Shown: positions 50,386-60,730 of the stretch, one piece after another
How positions within the stretch are numbered: position 1 is the stretch's first letter
Layout: each line of letters begins with the position of its first letter
Source: Pseudanabaena galeata CCNP1313
Lineage (GTDB): Bacteria > Cyanobacteriota > Cyanobacteriia > Pseudanabaenales > Pseudanabaenaceae
NCBI RefSeq assembly: GCF_029910235.1
Contig: NZ_CP112874.1
Coordinates: 4,082,501-4,146,500, forward strand
Direction of reading: 5' to 3'
DNA: 64,000 nt
The notes under the pieces: model-generated
Databases searched by the model: none
Told to the model about the DNA's origin: nothing
Seen by the model: only the letters and a program-made list of their open reading frames with translations
Program-made: the position numbers and the translations under genes

Positions 50386-52131
50386 ATGACCACCTCCGTT
50401 TTATCCGATTTAAAAATTCGCTTCTCTAAGGCGATCGCCAAAGCTTTTGGTGAAGAATATGCCAACCACGATCCCGCTGTTGCTCCTTCTAAGGATGCTA
50501 AGTTTGGTGATTATCAATGTAATGCAGCTTTAGGTTTAACTAAAAAACTCAAACAAAAGCCTCAAGATGTAGCAGCTCAAATAATTGCAAACGTACAAGT
50601 TGACGATATGTTCGAGGCTCCGACGATCGCAGGAGCAGGATTTATTAACTTAAAGCTGAAACTTAGTTACTTAGAAACCCAATTAGCAAAAATGCAAAAA
50701 AGCGATCGCCTCGCGATCTCCAAGGTCGAAAAACCCGATCGCGTAATTGTCGATTTCTCAAGTCCAAATATTGCTAAGGAAATGCATGTCGGACATTTGC
50801 GATCGACGATTATCGGTGACAGCATTGCGCGGATTTTAGAATTTCAAGGTCACGAAGTCCTTCGCCTCAACCATGTTGGTGACTGGGGAACTCAATTTGG
50901 GATGTTGATTTCTTACTTGCGCGAAGTTTATCCCGATGCTCTGACTAAAGCTGATGCGATCGCGATCGGTGACTTGGTAGAACTCTATCGCGCCGCCAAA
51001 AAACGCTTTGACGAAGATGAAACCTTTAAGGAAACTTCTCGCAAGGCTGTAGTGGAGTTACAAGCGGGAGGCGCTGAAGCAAAACTAGCATGGCAATTAC
51101 TTTGCGAACAGTCGCGCCGTGAATTCCAAAAGATCTATGATGCACTGAATATTCAATTAGAAGAGCGCGGCGAATCTTTTTATAATCAGTTCTTATCTGA
51201 TGTAGTTACCGACCTACGCGAAACTGGCTTATTGCAAGAGAATCAAGGTGCGTTATGTGTATTTCTGGAAGGCTTCACTAATAAAGATGGTCAACCCTTG
51301 CCGCTTATTGTCCAGAAATCCGATGGCGGTTATAACTACGCAACCACTGACCTCGCCGCTTTGCGCTATCGCATTCGTGAAGACAAAGCCACTCGCATCA
51401 TTTACGTTACTGATATCGGACAGTCAGGACATTTCGCCCAAGTTTTTCAAGTTGCTAAACGTGCTAATTGGATTCCTGAAACTGTGCAGACTACCCATGT
51501 TCCCTTTGGCTTAGTGATGGGTGACGATGGCAAGAAGTTTAAAACGCGATCGGGTGATACGATCGCCCTTAAGAGTCTCCTCGAAGAAGCAATTACTCGC
51601 GCCCGTGCCGACATCGAAACCCGTAACCCTGAAGCCTCAGAGGAGTTTAAACAAGATGTCGCCGAAGCGATCGGACTTGGAGCCGTCAAGTACGCCGATC
51701 TCTCGCAAAATCGCACCAGTAACTACATCTTCAGCTTTGACAAGATGCTAGCTCTGCAAGGAAACACAGCGCCCTATATGCTCTATGCCTATGTGCGTGT
51801 ACAGGGCATTGGACGCAAGGGCGAGATTGATTTTGCCAGTTTGAATGTTGATGCGGTAAAGCTCACTCAAGATCCTGAGATTGTCCTAGCTAAGCATTTG
51901 TTACAATTTGCCGAAGCGATCGATGCGGTTGCGGAAGAGTTATTCCCCAACCGTCTCTGTCAATATCTCTTTGAACTCAGCCAAAAGTTCAATCAATTCT
52001 TCGAGCAATGCCCTGTATTGCAAGCGGAAGAGTCCGAAAGGATCTCGCGATTGAGTCTCTGTGACATCACCGCCAAAACTCTCAAATTAGGATTAAATCT
52101 CCTCGGTATTCGTGTTTTAGAACGTATGTAA
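50386..52131 (+). CDS. argS: Arginyl-tRNA synthetase
   Basis: 581 residues. Class I synthetase with [31 protein letters not shown] (HIGH region), [61 protein letters not shown] (KMSKS-like) and the C-terminal anticodon-binding domain ending [12 protein letters not shown]. All are standard for ArgRS. Transcribed alone. Confidence 0.97.
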   Translation: MTTSVLSDLKIRFSKAIAKAFGEEYANHDPAVAPSKDAKFGDYQCNAALGLTKKLKQKPQDVAAQIIANVQVDDMFEAPTIAGAGFINLKLKLSYLETQLAKMQKSDRLAISKVEKPDRVIVDFSSPNIAKEMHVGHLRSTIIGDSIARILEFQGHEVLRLNHVGDWGTQFGMLISYLREVYPDALTKADAIAIGDLVELYRAAKKRFDEDETFKETSRKAVVELQAGGAEAKLAWQLLCEQSRREFQKIYDALNIQLEERGESFYNQFLSDVVTDLRETGLLQENQGALCVFLEGFTNKDGQPLPLIVQKSDGGYNYATTDLAALRYRIREDKATRIIYVTDIGQSGHFAQVFQVAKRANWIPETVQTTHVPFGLVMGDDGKKFKTRSGDTIALKSLLEEAITRARADIETRNPEASEEFKQDVAEAIGLGAVKYADLSQNRTSNYIFSFDKMLALQGNTAPYMLYAYVRVQGIGRKGEIDFASLNVDAVKLTQDPEIVLAKHLLQFAEAIDAVAEELFPNRLCQYLFELSQKFNQFFEQCPVLQAEESERISRLSLCDITAKTLKLGLNLLGIRVLERM

Positions 52132-52148
52132 TGCAAAATCATAAAAGT

Positions 52149-52216
52149 TTAGGGCTTGGAAACCAAGCCCCTACCAAATAAATGTATGGTTTAGGGCTTG
52201 GTTCCCAAGCCCTGAA
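52149..52216. repeat. Family H palindrome
   Basis: AGGGCTTGGAAACCAAGCCC and AGGGCTTGGTTCCCAAGCCC face each other around CTACCAAATAAATGTATGGT. It lies immediately upstream of the next small gene. Confidence 0.65.
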
Positions 52217-52241
52217 TAGTTGTCAATTTAGAAATTCAAAA

Positions 52242-52469
52242 ATGACTTTAGAACAACCTGATAGTATTTGGAATCATAAGCCTTGGTGGTGTCAACCCTG
52301 GTCAATCATCTTGACTGGAATCTCGATTATTAGTGGTAGCTGGCTGTTATTTAAACTAGTTTGGTTATCGATTTTGGTCGCGATTCCTATAACTGCATGG
52401 ATGGGATTTTTCGTGATTCTATTCCCCAAATTAGCTCAGCAAGATGTTGTAAATCAAGAAATTAGTTAA
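52242..52469 (+). CDS. Small membrane protein of cyanobacterial type (DUF6737-like)
   Basis: 75 residues, MTLEQPDSIWNHKPWWCQPWSIILTGI, then two transmembrane helices (about 22-42 and 46-64, WLLFKLVWLSILVAIPITAWMGFFVILFP). The HKPWWCQPWSI motif is characteristic of a cyanobacterial small protein family of unknown role. The ATG at 52242 follows the family H repeat; an upstream start would be within the repeat. Confidence 0.75.
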   Translation: MTLEQPDSIWNHKPWWCQPWSIILTGISIISGSWLLFKLVWLSILVAIPITAWMGFFVILFPKLAQQDVVNQEIS

Positions 52470-52514
52470 TATCCCAGCATTATTAGGCTAAAGACTTCAA
52501 GTTGCTTCTTGCTA

Positions 52515-52792
52515 CCAAGTAGCTAGGCATAAAACTAAAAAACTAGAAAGCTGTCCCGCCTGATACGCGGGCGGGACAGCTTCTGGTTTTAGGTTTTAAT
52601 GTTGATCAAACGAGCCACAAGAGAAAAATTTGAAAGCTTTGCAAAGCTTTCAAATTTTTCTCTTGGTTTGGACTTGAGCGCAGAGCGCTGCAAGATTAAT
52701 ATATAGCGTTTACCAATCTAACTACTGGTTTGTTGCCCTGCCGAAGGCAGGGCAACAAACCTTTGTACCTCGCTAGATTGAAAAGCGCTATA
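52515..52792. repeat. Three palindromes upstream of clpP
   Basis: 52546-52584 pairs GAAGCTGTCCCGCC-type arms around TGATACGC (family F, left end AAGTAGCTAGGCATAA). 52619-52664 pairs AAGAGAAAAATTTGAAAGC with its exact complement (family D). 52701-52792 has outer arms ATATAGCGTTTACCAATCTA with a near complement and an inner GGTTTGTTGCCCTGCC/GGCAGGGCAACAAACC hairpin around GAA. No gene lies in 52470-52880. Confidence 0.65.
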
Positions 52793-52880
52793 TTTGCGTG
52801 GTGAAATCCGAATAGAGACAACGGTTAGCTTTTATGACATATCAGTACAATATGATGAGAGTAAACCGTAAAGATAAACT

Positions 52881-53477
52881 ATGATCCCAACCGTAATTGA
52901 ACAGTCTGGTCGTGGCGAAAGAGCCTTTGACATTTTTTCGCGTCTACTGCGGGAGCGGATCGTATTTTTGGGGCAACAGGTTGACGACAGTATTTCTAAT
53001 ATCATCGTTGCTCAGTTGCTTTTTCTCGAAGCCGATGACCCCGAAAAAGATATTTTCTTGTATATCAACTCCCCTGGTGGTTCTGTGACCGCAGGAATGG
53101 CTATTTACGATACGATGCAGCACATTCGTCCTGATGTTTCCACCATCTGTGTGGGACTAGCAGCAAGTATGGGGGCTTTCTTGCTCACTGGTGGTGCAAA
53201 GGGTAAAAGACTATCTTTGCCCCATACACGCATCATGATTCACCAGCCCCTTGGTGGCGCACAAGGACAAGCGACAGATATCGAAATCCAAGCTAAGGAA
53301 ATCCTGTATCACAAGAATCGTCTCAATGAGTTGATGGCTTTCCATACAGGACAGCCCATTGAACGCATTGCCGAAGATACCGATCGCGATTTCTTTATGG
53401 CTCCCGATGAAGCCAAAAATTATGGGTTGATCGACGAAGTTGTGTCACAACGCCCAAAATTTGAAGTTGCTAGTTAG
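52881..53477 (+). CDS. clpP: ATP-dependent Clp protease proteolytic subunit
   Basis: 198 residues of the ClpP fold, with the catalytic triad Ser96 ([11 protein letters not shown]), His121 ([14 protein letters not shown]) and Asp170 ([13 protein letters not shown]), and the [27 protein letters not shown] core. It assembles into a double ring that degrades proteins fed by Clp ATPases. All active-site residues are present, so it is a catalytic ClpP and not the inactive ClpR type. A terminator follows directly. Confidence 0.96.
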   Translation: MIPTVIEQSGRGERAFDIFSRLLRERIVFLGQQVDDSISNIIVAQLLFLEADDPEKDIFLYINSPGGSVTAGMAIYDTMQHIRPDVSTICVGLAASMGAFLLTGGAKGKRLSLPHTRIMIHQPLGGAQGQATDIEIQAKEILYHKNRLNELMAFHTGQPIERIAEDTDRDFFMAPDEAKNYGLIDEVVSQRPKFEVAS

Positions 53478-53483
53478 TATTGT

Positions 53484-53520
53484 AAAAAATGGCTCAAGAC
53501 TTGAGCCATTTTTTATTTTT
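53484..53520. terminator. Terminator of clpP
   Basis: AAAAAATGGCTCAAG pairs with CTTGAGCCATTTTTT around A, followed by ATTTTT, a classic intrinsic terminator. Confidence 0.9.
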
Positions 53521-53541
53521 AATATTTAATTTTGAGTAAAT

Positions 53542-55056
53542 ATGCTTGAAGCAAACTCTTTGAAATCCCTTAAACAAGAAGCCGAAATAAATTCTTGTGA
53601 TGATCAGGTGTGGCTGCGTTTAGCAAGAGCCTGTTATCAGCAAGCAAATTGGGAAGAGGCGATCGCGGCCTATGATCGAGCTATTGATATTCGACATCAG
53701 TACGCAGATGAGAATTATGATCCTAGCAATATCTTAGTCACATCCCCCTCAAATATTTCTAATAGTAATGAAGATAGTTCTAATTCATTAGACGAAGCAT
53801 TTACTTACTATCAAGACACCTTAGAAATAGAATCTGAATACGCAGTATTCTATCTTCATTATGGGTATTTCCTACGCGATCAATTACAGATTAATGCAGC
53901 CGAATCAGCATTTCACAAATCCCTAGAGATTAATCCAGAATTGGCTGAATCCTTTCTAGAGCTAGGCAACATTGAATATAACCGATGTAACTATGGAGCA
54001 TCTGTACAATATTTTCAAAATGCGCTTGTTCATAAACCCGAATATGCCGAAGCCTATTGCAATATTGGTAACTGTTTAGCATTACAAGGTCAGTTTGAAG
54101 AAGCGATTACTTGTTATGAACAAGCCTATGCCATAAATCCCAACTTGCCCGAACTTTCTCAGAAGTTGAACAAAATCTACAACAGGTTCGTACCACGTTG
54201 GCATTTCCCAATGATGAATGATACTTACCGCAATGATTGCTATGAAAAGACCTTACAAAAACTGGTCAAGCCTGACTCCGTAGTTTTAGATATTGGTTCT
54301 GGCTCTGGATTACTAGCCCTTATGGCTGCAAGGGCTGGTGCAAAGCAAGTATATACCTGTGAAAAGGTGAATGTAATCGCTAATATCGCCCGACAAATTG
54401 TGGAGGCTAATGGCTATAGTCAACAGATTACTACGTTTAATAAACTATCCAATGACTTAAAAGTCGGTGAGGATTTAGCCGAACCTGCCGATATCTTAGT
54501 CAGCGAAATTTTTGATGTGGGACTCTTAGCAGAGTATGCAGTTCCTTCTATTCGTCATGCCCGTGAACACTTACTGAAACCCAGTGCCAAGATTATTCCT
54601 AGGGCAGCAACTGTATATGCAGCTTTGGTTGAGAGTCAGGATGTGTTTCATACGGATCGTGTGAATATGGTGTCTGGTTTTGATCTGAGTTTGTTTAATA
54701 CTTTTTCCAAAAAAGAAGATTACTTGCAATTATTTTTGCGTAACTTCAAACATAAAATCCTCTGTCAGCCTTTTGAGGTCTTTGAGTTTGACTTCTGTGG
54801 GGCTAATATCGAGCCTGAAAATCGCAAGATAGCTGTCCAGATTATGCAAAATGGAAATTGCCATGCGATCGCCTTTTGGTTTCGTCTATGGTTAGATGAT
54901 GAGATTTATCTAGATACTAGTCCCTTGAGTCAAGATACTTGCTGGATGCAGGCTGTCCATATTGTCGATCCGCCTAAATCTGTTTATGCTGGGCAGGAAG
55001 TAGTAGTATTAGCCAGCCACGATACCTCATACATTGATTTAAAGTTGAGTGAGTAG
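53542..55056 (+). CDS. TPR-protein arginine methyltransferase (PRMT7/9-like)
   Basis: 504 residues. The first 205 are TPR units (WLRLARACYQQANWEEAIAAYDRAIDI; YAVFYLHYGYFLRDQLQINAAESAFHKSLEINP; AESFLELGNIEYNRCNYGASVQYFQNALVHKP; AEAYCNIGNCLALQGQFEEAITCYEQAYAINP). Then the arginine-methyltransferase core: RWHFPMMNDTYRNDCYEKTL, SAM site VVLDIGSGSGLLALMAARAGAKQVYTCE, and double-Glu loop ILVSEIFDVGLLAEY, ending DPPKSVYAGQEVV. TPR plus this core mirrors the arrangement of animal PRMT9; such enzymes are rare in bacteria. It would methylate protein side chains using SAM. The substrate is unknown. Confidence 0.82.
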   Translation: MLEANSLKSLKQEAEINSCDDQVWLRLARACYQQANWEEAIAAYDRAIDIRHQYADENYDPSNILVTSPSNISNSNEDSSNSLDEAFTYYQDTLEIESEYAVFYLHYGYFLRDQLQINAAESAFHKSLEINPELAESFLELGNIEYNRCNYGASVQYFQNALVHKPEYAEAYCNIGNCLALQGQFEEAITCYEQAYAINPNLPELSQKLNKIYNRFVPRWHFPMMNDTYRNDCYEKTLQKLVKPDSVVLDIGSGSGLLALMAARAGAKQVYTCEKVNVIANIARQIVEANGYSQQITTFNKLSNDLKVGEDLAEPADILVSEIFDVGLLAEYAVPSIRHAREHLLKPSAKIIPRAATVYAALVESQDVFHTDRVNMVSGFDLSLFNTFSKKEDYLQLFLRNFKHKILCQPFEVFEFDFCGANIEPENRKIAVQIMQNGNCHAIAFWFRLWLDDEIYLDTSPLSQDTCWMQAVHIVDPPKSVYAGQEVVVLASHDTSYIDLKLSE

Positions 55057-55059
55057 AAA

Positions 55060-55275
55060 AGTGTTGTCACACTTTCGTGAATTGGTATATAGCGCTTTTC
55101 AAGTAAGCGAGGTACACAGGTTTGTTTTCCCGCCGAAGGTGGGAAAACAAACCCGTACTTAGACTGGTAAACGCTATAAGTAACTGGGCGCAATTAAATA
55201 TAAAACCCTAAAACCTGTGGCGCACGCGCAGCGTGCGCCACAGGTTTTAGCTCTGGGTTTTAATTATGCCTAGCT
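55060..55275. repeat. Family C half, GTTTG hairpin and family F palindrome
   Basis: 55061-55087 is a lone C-type half (GTGTTGTCACACTTTCGTGA). 55118-55153 pairs GGTTTGTTTTCCCGCC with GGTGGGAAAACAAACC, outer arms TATAGCGCTTTTCAAGT and AGACTGGTAAACGCTATA, a relative of 52701. 55206-55250 pairs CCTAAAACCTGTGGCGCACG with its near complement, with TATGCCTAGCTACTTA as right end (family F). Confidence 0.65.
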
Positions 55276-55318
55276 ACTTAAAAGCTTTTTAATATGTAGT
55301 GTGTGAGGAAACATATTT

Positions 55319-56704
55319 ATGAAATTATTTGGTACAGATGGTATTCGCGGTCATGTTGGGAGTTTTCTGACGGCTCCACTGGCGCTTGAGGTTGGGATTA
55401 GTGCAGGCAAAATTTTAAAAGAGCGAGTTGAGCTTGATCAGTCCATCAATCAGACCAAGAGAGCAAATGTAATTGCGATCGGGCAAGACTCGCGGACATC
55501 GGGCGACATGCTCTCATCGGCAATTTCCGCAGGGTTAACGGCGGCGGGTTGGGATGTTTGGCATATTGGACTATGTCCTACACCTGCGATCGCCTACTTG
55601 ACGGCTAATTCTCCTGAAATATTTGGCGGTGTAATGATTTCGGCGAGCCATAATCCACCTGAAGATAACGGTATTAAGTTCTTTGGTGATAATGGGGCAA
55701 AGCTTTGTGGCGAAACTCAACAGGCGATCGAAGTTTTGCTCGAATCACGGCTTCATGCTGATCTGGTTAATTCCTCTACGGATTGGGGCAAGTATCACGA
55801 AAAGGCGCATTTAATTTCTGATTATCAAGAGTCTTTGCAATCCTCGATCGCTACGGATTTAAGCGGTTTGAAAGTAGTATTGGATCTAGCCTATGGTTCA
55901 GCAACTCGCGTTTCCCTAGAAGTATTTCGTAACTTGGGCGCAGAGGTAATTTGCTTACACCAAGAACCCGATGGCGATCGCATTAATGTTAATTGCGGCT
56001 CTACCCATCTCGAACCATTACGGGCAGCCGTGAAAGAGCATCAGGCAGATATGGGCTTTGCCTTTGATGGTGATGCCGATCGCGTCTTAGCCGTCGATAG
56101 CAATGGACGTGTGGTTGATGGTGATTACATTTTGTACCTGTGGGGACAGGAGTTATTAGAAAACAATCAACTACCCGATAGTGCGATCGTCACCACCGTG
56201 ATGGCAAATCTTGGCTTTGAACGGGCATGGCAAAAACTTGGCGGTAACTTAGTCCGCACCGACGTAGGCGATCAATATGTCCATGCCGAAATGGTGCGAT
56301 CGGGTGCAATGCTCGGCGGCGAACAGTCAGGACATGTCCTATGTCGTCATTATGCCGTCAGCGGTGATGGGTTACTTGCCGCATTGCACCTTGCGGCTCT
56401 TGCTAAACAAAAAGCACCTTTAGCCGAACTTATGGATCAGAGCTTTCATCCTTATCCGCAGTTGCTCAAGAATGTCCGTGTCGAAGATCGGGAGTTGCGA
56501 CGCAATTGGCAGACCTGTGATGCATTAGTGCAAGCGATCGCTTTAGCCGAACAGGATTTAGGCGATCGGGGTCGGATTCTAGTCAGAGCCTCTGGTACAG
56601 AGCCGTTGATGCGCGTCATGGTGGAGGCTGAGACTCTTGATTTGGCACAGCATTGGACAAATAGTTTGACAGGACTCATCGCAAAGCAGTTTGTCAAAGC
56701 TTAA
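55319..56704 (+). CDS. glmM: Phosphoglucosamine mutase
   Basis: GlmM interconverts glucosamine-6-phosphate and -1-phosphate for UDP-GlcNAc and cell wall synthesis. 461 residues starting [16 protein letters not shown]. The phosphorylated serine is in [20 protein letters not shown] (Ser110), the metal site is FDGDADR, and the phosphate-binding end is [15 protein letters not shown]. The length and start match the family. It appears transcribed alone. Confidence 0.96.
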   Translation: MKLFGTDGIRGHVGSFLTAPLALEVGISAGKILKERVELDQSINQTKRANVIAIGQDSRTSGDMLSSAISAGLTAAGWDVWHIGLCPTPAIAYLTANSPEIFGGVMISASHNPPEDNGIKFFGDNGAKLCGETQQAIEVLLESRLHADLVNSSTDWGKYHEKAHLISDYQESLQSSIATDLSGLKVVLDLAYGSATRVSLEVFRNLGAEVICLHQEPDGDRINVNCGSTHLEPLRAAVKEHQADMGFAFDGDADRVLAVDSNGRVVDGDYILYLWGQELLENNQLPDSAIVTTVMANLGFERAWQKLGGNLVRTDVGDQYVHAEMVRSGAMLGGEQSGHVLCRHYAVSGDGLLAALHLAALAKQKAPLAELMDQSFHPYPQLLKNVRVEDRELRRNWQTCDALVQAIALAEQDLGDRGRILVRASGTEPLMRVMVEAETLDLAQHWTNSLTGLIAKQFVKA

Positions 56705-56743
56705 AAAGCTATAGCGCACGCTGCGCGTGCGCTATAGCTTTTA
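56702..56743. terminator. Terminator of glmM
   Basis: TAAAAAGCTATAGCGCACGC pairs with its complement around TGC, ending in TTTTATAG. The stem overlaps the stop codon, as in other family E/F hairpins here. Confidence 0.7.
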
Positions 56744-56814
56744 TAGTAAAATCTTGAGTCAAACCAAGTATTTTAGATAGTTTTTTTAAAACTTTCTAGT
56801 GGAGGGCTAGCCTG

Positions 56815-59541
56815 ATGCGTCAAGCCCAAGAATTCATAGATCGTCCTGATAACTTACTGGCTGAGATCATGGATAGCTTTGATGATCTCATCTGGTCGTT
56901 GGCTTTGCCCAATCTCACGGCGCTATATTTTAATGCTGCGGCTGCCAAAATTTATCAATGCTCCTGTAATGATTTGCTGGACAATGGCTATCTATGGCTG
57001 GATCTGATTGCCATTGATGATCAGCCGAAAATGCAACAGGCGATCGCCCAAGCCCAACAAACAGGATCATCCCAACTTACCTATCGTATTCAGCCGCTTA
57101 ATGGAGAGGTGCGTTATCTTTCGGCGCGTTTAAAAATATTTAAAGATGCTTCAGGATTGCCCATTCGCTTAGATGCGATCGCTCAGGAAATTAGCGCCAT
57201 GGGCGATCGCCAAAACTCGGATTACGCAATCCAAGATCTCACCAATAATCTTCAGCAAACTAATAAAAAACTCTATGTAGAAGGGGTAATCTTCCAAAGT
57301 GAGAGCAACTATCGCCAGATCGTAGAACAACAAAGTGATCTAATTTTGCGATCGCTTGCGGATACTACGATTACCTTTGCCAATGAAGCTTTATGTCGGA
57401 TGCTGGGAGGTCATCTAGAGGATTTGATTGGTAAAAGATGGATTGATTTTGCAGATCCCGATGACTTGCAAAATGTTTTGTATGGTTTGTCAACTCTCTG
57501 TCCCGCCCAATCTAGCTTTATTGCGATAAATCGCGATCGCCGTGCTAATAACCAAATTGGTTGGACACAATGGATTAATCAAGGGATTTTTAACGCCCAA
57601 GGAGAACTAGTTGAGATTCAATCCGTAGGACGAGATATCACAACTCTCAAATTATCAGAACTAGCCCTCAAACAACTAAACGAAGAGTTGGAAATGCGGA
57701 TTGAGCAACGCACGGCGGATTTGCGCGAAAGTGAAGCGCGTAAACTGGCAATTATCCATGCGCTACCCGACCTCTTACTACTGCTCAAGCCTGATGGAAC
57801 TTGTGTGCAGTGCATCATGCCATCGACCGATGACAAGTCGAAATATGTACCTATTAAGCATCACATTTCTGAAGTTTTATCTCCAGAAACCCTAGCGGCT
57901 CAACTGCAACTGTATGAGAAGGCGATCGCAACAAGGGAAGTCCAAATCTACGATCAGCAACTAACTAAGTTTGGCAAAACTGTATATGAAGAGGTGCGGA
58001 TCGCGCCCTACTGTGAAGATGAGCTATTGGTAATTGTGCGTGATGTGACCGATCGGCAAATAATCGAGCAACAACTTCAAAATGTGACTGATCGCTTGAC
58101 CCTAGCCCTAAAGTCAGCCGCGATCGGTATTTGGGAATGGGATATTGTGAACAATAGTCTCTTTTGGGATGAGCGCACCTATGAACTTTATGGAGTTAAT
58201 CCTGATCAAGCTGCCGATGCCTATTTAGCTTGGGCAAGTCGAGTACATCCTAGCGATCGCCCATTGACCGAAGCGGCTGTACAAAAAGCTCTAAATGGTG
58301 AACAAGACTATGAACCCGAATTTCGGATTGTCCTGCCCGATGGCAACCTTCGCTATCTCAAAGCCTTTGCTTTGGTGCAGCGTAACGATCAAGGTGAACC
58401 TCAACGCTTGATTGGCATTAACTTAGATATTACGGCGCAAAAGTTAGCCGAAGAGCAATTAATCAAAAGTGATACTCACCTCAAAACTGCTCAACGAATT
58501 GGCAAACTAGGCAGTTGGGAATATGAGATTAATACAGGGAAAATCACATGGTCTGATGAAGTTTTTCGTATTTATGGAATTGAGCCTAGTCCTCATCCCC
58601 CAAGCTACGATCAACTGCAACGGTATATTCACCCCGATGATTGGGAACATTTTGACAATACTGTCCAAACTGCGGTGCAATTGCAACAATCCTACGATCT
58701 TGAGCATCGGATCATTCAACCCAATGGCTCATTGATCTATGTGCTGGCTAGGGGTGAAATGATTTATGACAGTTCAGGTCAACTGACTCGCATTATTGGT
58801 ACGGCTATGGATGTTACCGCTCAAAAGCTTTCCGAAGCCAAAATCATCCAAACAGCTAACCAATTAGCTAATACCAATCGCGAATTAGAATCCTTTAGTT
58901 ATTCTGTCTCCCATGATCTCCGAGCGCCATTGCGTCATATGCATGGATTTGTTAATGCTCTACAACAACGCCTGAAAACCCATGAAGCTCTGAACGATCC
59001 TAAAGTAGCCCACTATCTCCAAGTGATTGAGAGCAGTAGCCAAAAGATGGCTCATCTGATCGATGGACTACTTACACTCTCTCGTTATGGACGGAGACCT
59101 CTAGAGGCAACTGAGATCTCCATCCGCACCCTAGTTGATGAAGCGATCGAGATCCTTTGTACTGATCCTCACCACAATCCGTTAGCCAAATTTGCGATCG
59201 GTGACTTACCGACTACTGTTGGCGATCCTACACTTCTACAACAAGTTTTCCACAACCTGATTAGCAATGCCCTAAAATTTAGCCGTAACCAACCTCAACC
59301 TCTTATCCAAATTGATAGCTTGCCAGATCAAACCATTAGAATTAAAGATAATGGTGTGGGCTTTCAAATGGAATATGCGGATAAACTCTTTGGAGCTTTT
59401 CAAAGATTGCATAATGAAAGAGAGTTTGAAGGTACGGGTATTGGCTTAGCGATCGTGCAACGGATTGTTCAACGTCATGGCGGCTCAATTTGGGCTGAAG
59501 GATATCCTGATCAAGGAGCCACCTTTTTTATAAAACTCTAG
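56815..59541 (+). CDS. Multi-PAS sensor histidine kinase
   Basis: 908 residues, cytoplasmic with no membrane segment. About five PAS domains precede the kinase: near 12-125, 165-285, 300-420 (diverged), 425-545 (IGIWEWDIVNNSLFWDERTYELYGV) and 555-675 (LGSWEYEINTGKITWSDEVFRIYGI). A coiled coil links PAS 2 and 3 (ALKQLNEELEMRIEQRTADLRE). The kinase core has FSYSVSHDLRAPLRHMHGFVNAL (His), VFHNLISNALKFS, IKDNGVGFQ and GTGIGLAIVQRIVQRHGGSIWAEG, of the phytochrome-like HisKA subgroup. An Rcp1-like regulator, the usual partner, lies 660 bases downstream, separated only by repeats. Confidence 0.93.
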   Translation: MRQAQEFIDRPDNLLAEIMDSFDDLIWSLALPNLTALYFNAAAAKIYQCSCNDLLDNGYLWLDLIAIDDQPKMQQAIAQAQQTGSSQLTYRIQPLNGEVRYLSARLKIFKDASGLPIRLDAIAQEISAMGDRQNSDYAIQDLTNNLQQTNKKLYVEGVIFQSESNYRQIVEQQSDLILRSLADTTITFANEALCRMLGGHLEDLIGKRWIDFADPDDLQNVLYGLSTLCPAQSSFIAINRDRRANNQIGWTQWINQGIFNAQGELVEIQSVGRDITTLKLSELALKQLNEELEMRIEQRTADLRESEARKLAIIHALPDLLLLLKPDGTCVQCIMPSTDDKSKYVPIKHHISEVLSPETLAAQLQLYEKAIATREVQIYDQQLTKFGKTVYEEVRIAPYCEDELLVIVRDVTDRQIIEQQLQNVTDRLTLALKSAAIGIWEWDIVNNSLFWDERTYELYGVNPDQAADAYLAWASRVHPSDRPLTEAAVQKALNGEQDYEPEFRIVLPDGNLRYLKAFALVQRNDQGEPQRLIGINLDITAQKLAEEQLIKSDTHLKTAQRIGKLGSWEYEINTGKITWSDEVFRIYGIEPSPHPPSYDQLQRYIHPDDWEHFDNTVQTAVQLQQSYDLEHRIIQPNGSLIYVLARGEMIYDSSGQLTRIIGTAMDVTAQKLSEAKIIQTANQLANTNRELESFSYSVSHDLRAPLRHMHGFVNALQQRLKTHEALNDPKVAHYLQVIESSSQKMAHLIDGLLTLSRYGRRPLEATEISIRTLVDEAIEILCTDPHHNPLAKFAIGDLPTTVGDPTLLQQVFHNLISNALKFSRNQPQPLIQIDSLPDQTIRIKDNGVGFQMEYADKLFGAFQRLHNEREFEGTGIGLAIVQRIVQRHGGSIWAEGYPDQGATFFIKL

Positions 59542-59631
59542 AACTATGCGGCGCAACGCGCCACATATAGGAATTTTCATTTTACCTACGACAAAATGAA
59601 AATCCAAAATCCTTACTCTAAGACCTCATTT

Positions 59632-59744
59632 AACGTGAGTTCGATATAGCCATTTGCGGCGTGCTTCGCACGCCGCAAATGGCGAAAAATGGTAAGAATC
59701 GCTTAGCGATTCTTACCATTTTTCGCTTTCGTCGAACTGACGTT
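59632..59744. repeat. IS982-derived miniature element, full-length copy (family B)
   Basis: AACGTGAGTTCGA (59632-59644) and TCGAACTGACGTT (59732-59744) enclose the same two hairpins as at 2941. This is the cleanest copy; its hairpin loops GCTTCGC and CTTAG are fully symmetrical. Confidence 0.8.
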
Positions 59745-59745
59745 C

Positions 59746-60023
59746 ATTTAAGAATCACATGCTACTTAAAATCTCGTTTAAAACTCTAGGTGTCTAGCCC
59801 CCTAAGTCCCCCCAGAATTGGCTTCCGTGTACACACAAGTCTCAATACCCCCTTTAATTCCTCCTTGCAAAGGGGGGAAACTAGAAATCTTGTTCCCTCC
59901 CCTTTGCAAGGGGAGGGTTAGGGTGGGGTAATTGATGAGATTAGCAAATTTCTGTAGTTGTGTGTACACGGTAGCCAGAATGGGGGGGCTAGGGGGGGGC
60001 TAAAACTAAAATTCTTAAATGGT
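59746..60023. repeat. Nested family G elements
   Basis: The outer element has CATTTAAGAATC and ATTCTTAAATGG at its ends. The inner one (about 59824-59974) has TTCCGTGTACACACAA and TTGTGTGTACACGG with inner CCTTTGCAAGGGG-type runs; the host's CCCCCCAGAATTGGC and GCCAGAATGGGGGGG are split around it. It abuts the family B element at 59744. Confidence 0.65.
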
Positions 60024-60086
60024 TTCTTATTGTTTTTTGTTTTATAGCTATAGTCACTTACATGAGGACAAATCAAAACCAAAGAA

Positions 60087-60118
60087 GCGAGTGGCGGTGC
60101 TTCGCACCGCCACTCGTC
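60087..60118. repeat. Family E palindrome before the response-regulator gene
   Basis: GCGAGTGGCGGTGC pairs with GCACCGCCACTCGT around TTC, flanked by ATGAGGACAAATCAAAACC and a decayed right end. The family flank AGGACAAATCAAAACC appears here on the left. Confidence 0.65.
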
Positions 60119-60200
60119 CAAGAATGGTGACAGCCATACAAATGAGTACGCCCAAACCTGCAAAACGCAATAGTTCTAGTAATTCTTATGGTCTAAATAT

Positions 60201-60638
60201 ATGGAACCCACCCAAATTCTGCTTGTTGAAGATGATCCTAATGATGTTGAATTAATCCAAATTGCTTTAGACAGCTATAACTTTGTCAATCAAATAAATG
60301 TAGTCTCAGATGGGGAACAGGCGATCCATTATCTATTTGGGCGCGATGGGCAACCACCTACTCAGCCATTGCCTAGGCTAGTGCTTTTAGACCTAAAACT
60401 GCCGAAAATCAATGGTATTCAAGTTTTAGAAATGATTCGTCAATCTCCGCGTACCCGTAATATTGTGGTTGTAGTCATGACCTCATCAGGCGAGAACCGA
60501 GATTTAAAAGCTTGTTACGACCTAGGTGTTAACAGTTATATTGTCAAACCTTTAGATTTTCAACAGTTTGTAGAAATGTCACAAAAAGTAGGATTTTACT
60601 GGATGATGCTAAATCAGATACCGCCAGTTGATCAATAA
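60201..60638 (+). CDS. Single-domain response regulator, Rcp1-like
   Basis: 145 residues, a lone receiver domain: ILLVEDDPNDVELIQIALD, phospho-acceptor Asp64 in VLLDLKLPKINGIQ, VVVMTSSGENRD and VNSYIVKPLDFQQF (Lys). The extra loop GRDGQPPTQPLPRL is typical of the Rcp1 group that partners with phytochrome-like kinases. The upstream PAS kinase is the likely partner. No output domain is present, so it passes the signal to other proteins. Confidence 0.92.
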   Translation: MEPTQILLVEDDPNDVELIQIALDSYNFVNQINVVSDGEQAIHYLFGRDGQPPTQPLPRLVLLDLKLPKINGIQVLEMIRQSPRTRNIVVVVMTSSGENRDLKACYDLGVNSYIVKPLDFQQFVEMSQKVGFYWMMLNQIPPVDQ

Positions 60639-60730
60639 TTTTTCAGCAATGTTCATAATGAGAACGATTTTTATAATGGGAATTGCTGATAATTGCTATA
60701 TATCAACGCAAGAGATAGCTATGACAAATC

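Noticed and set aside
53542-54180. Frame interruption between TPR part and methyltransferase part
   Set aside because: The reading frame is continuous through the join, so this is one fusion protein rather than two adjacent genes.
59918-60163. 81-codon minus-strand frame
   Set aside because: It lies in nested family G and family E repeats; low-complexity Pro/Leu-rich translation of C runs.
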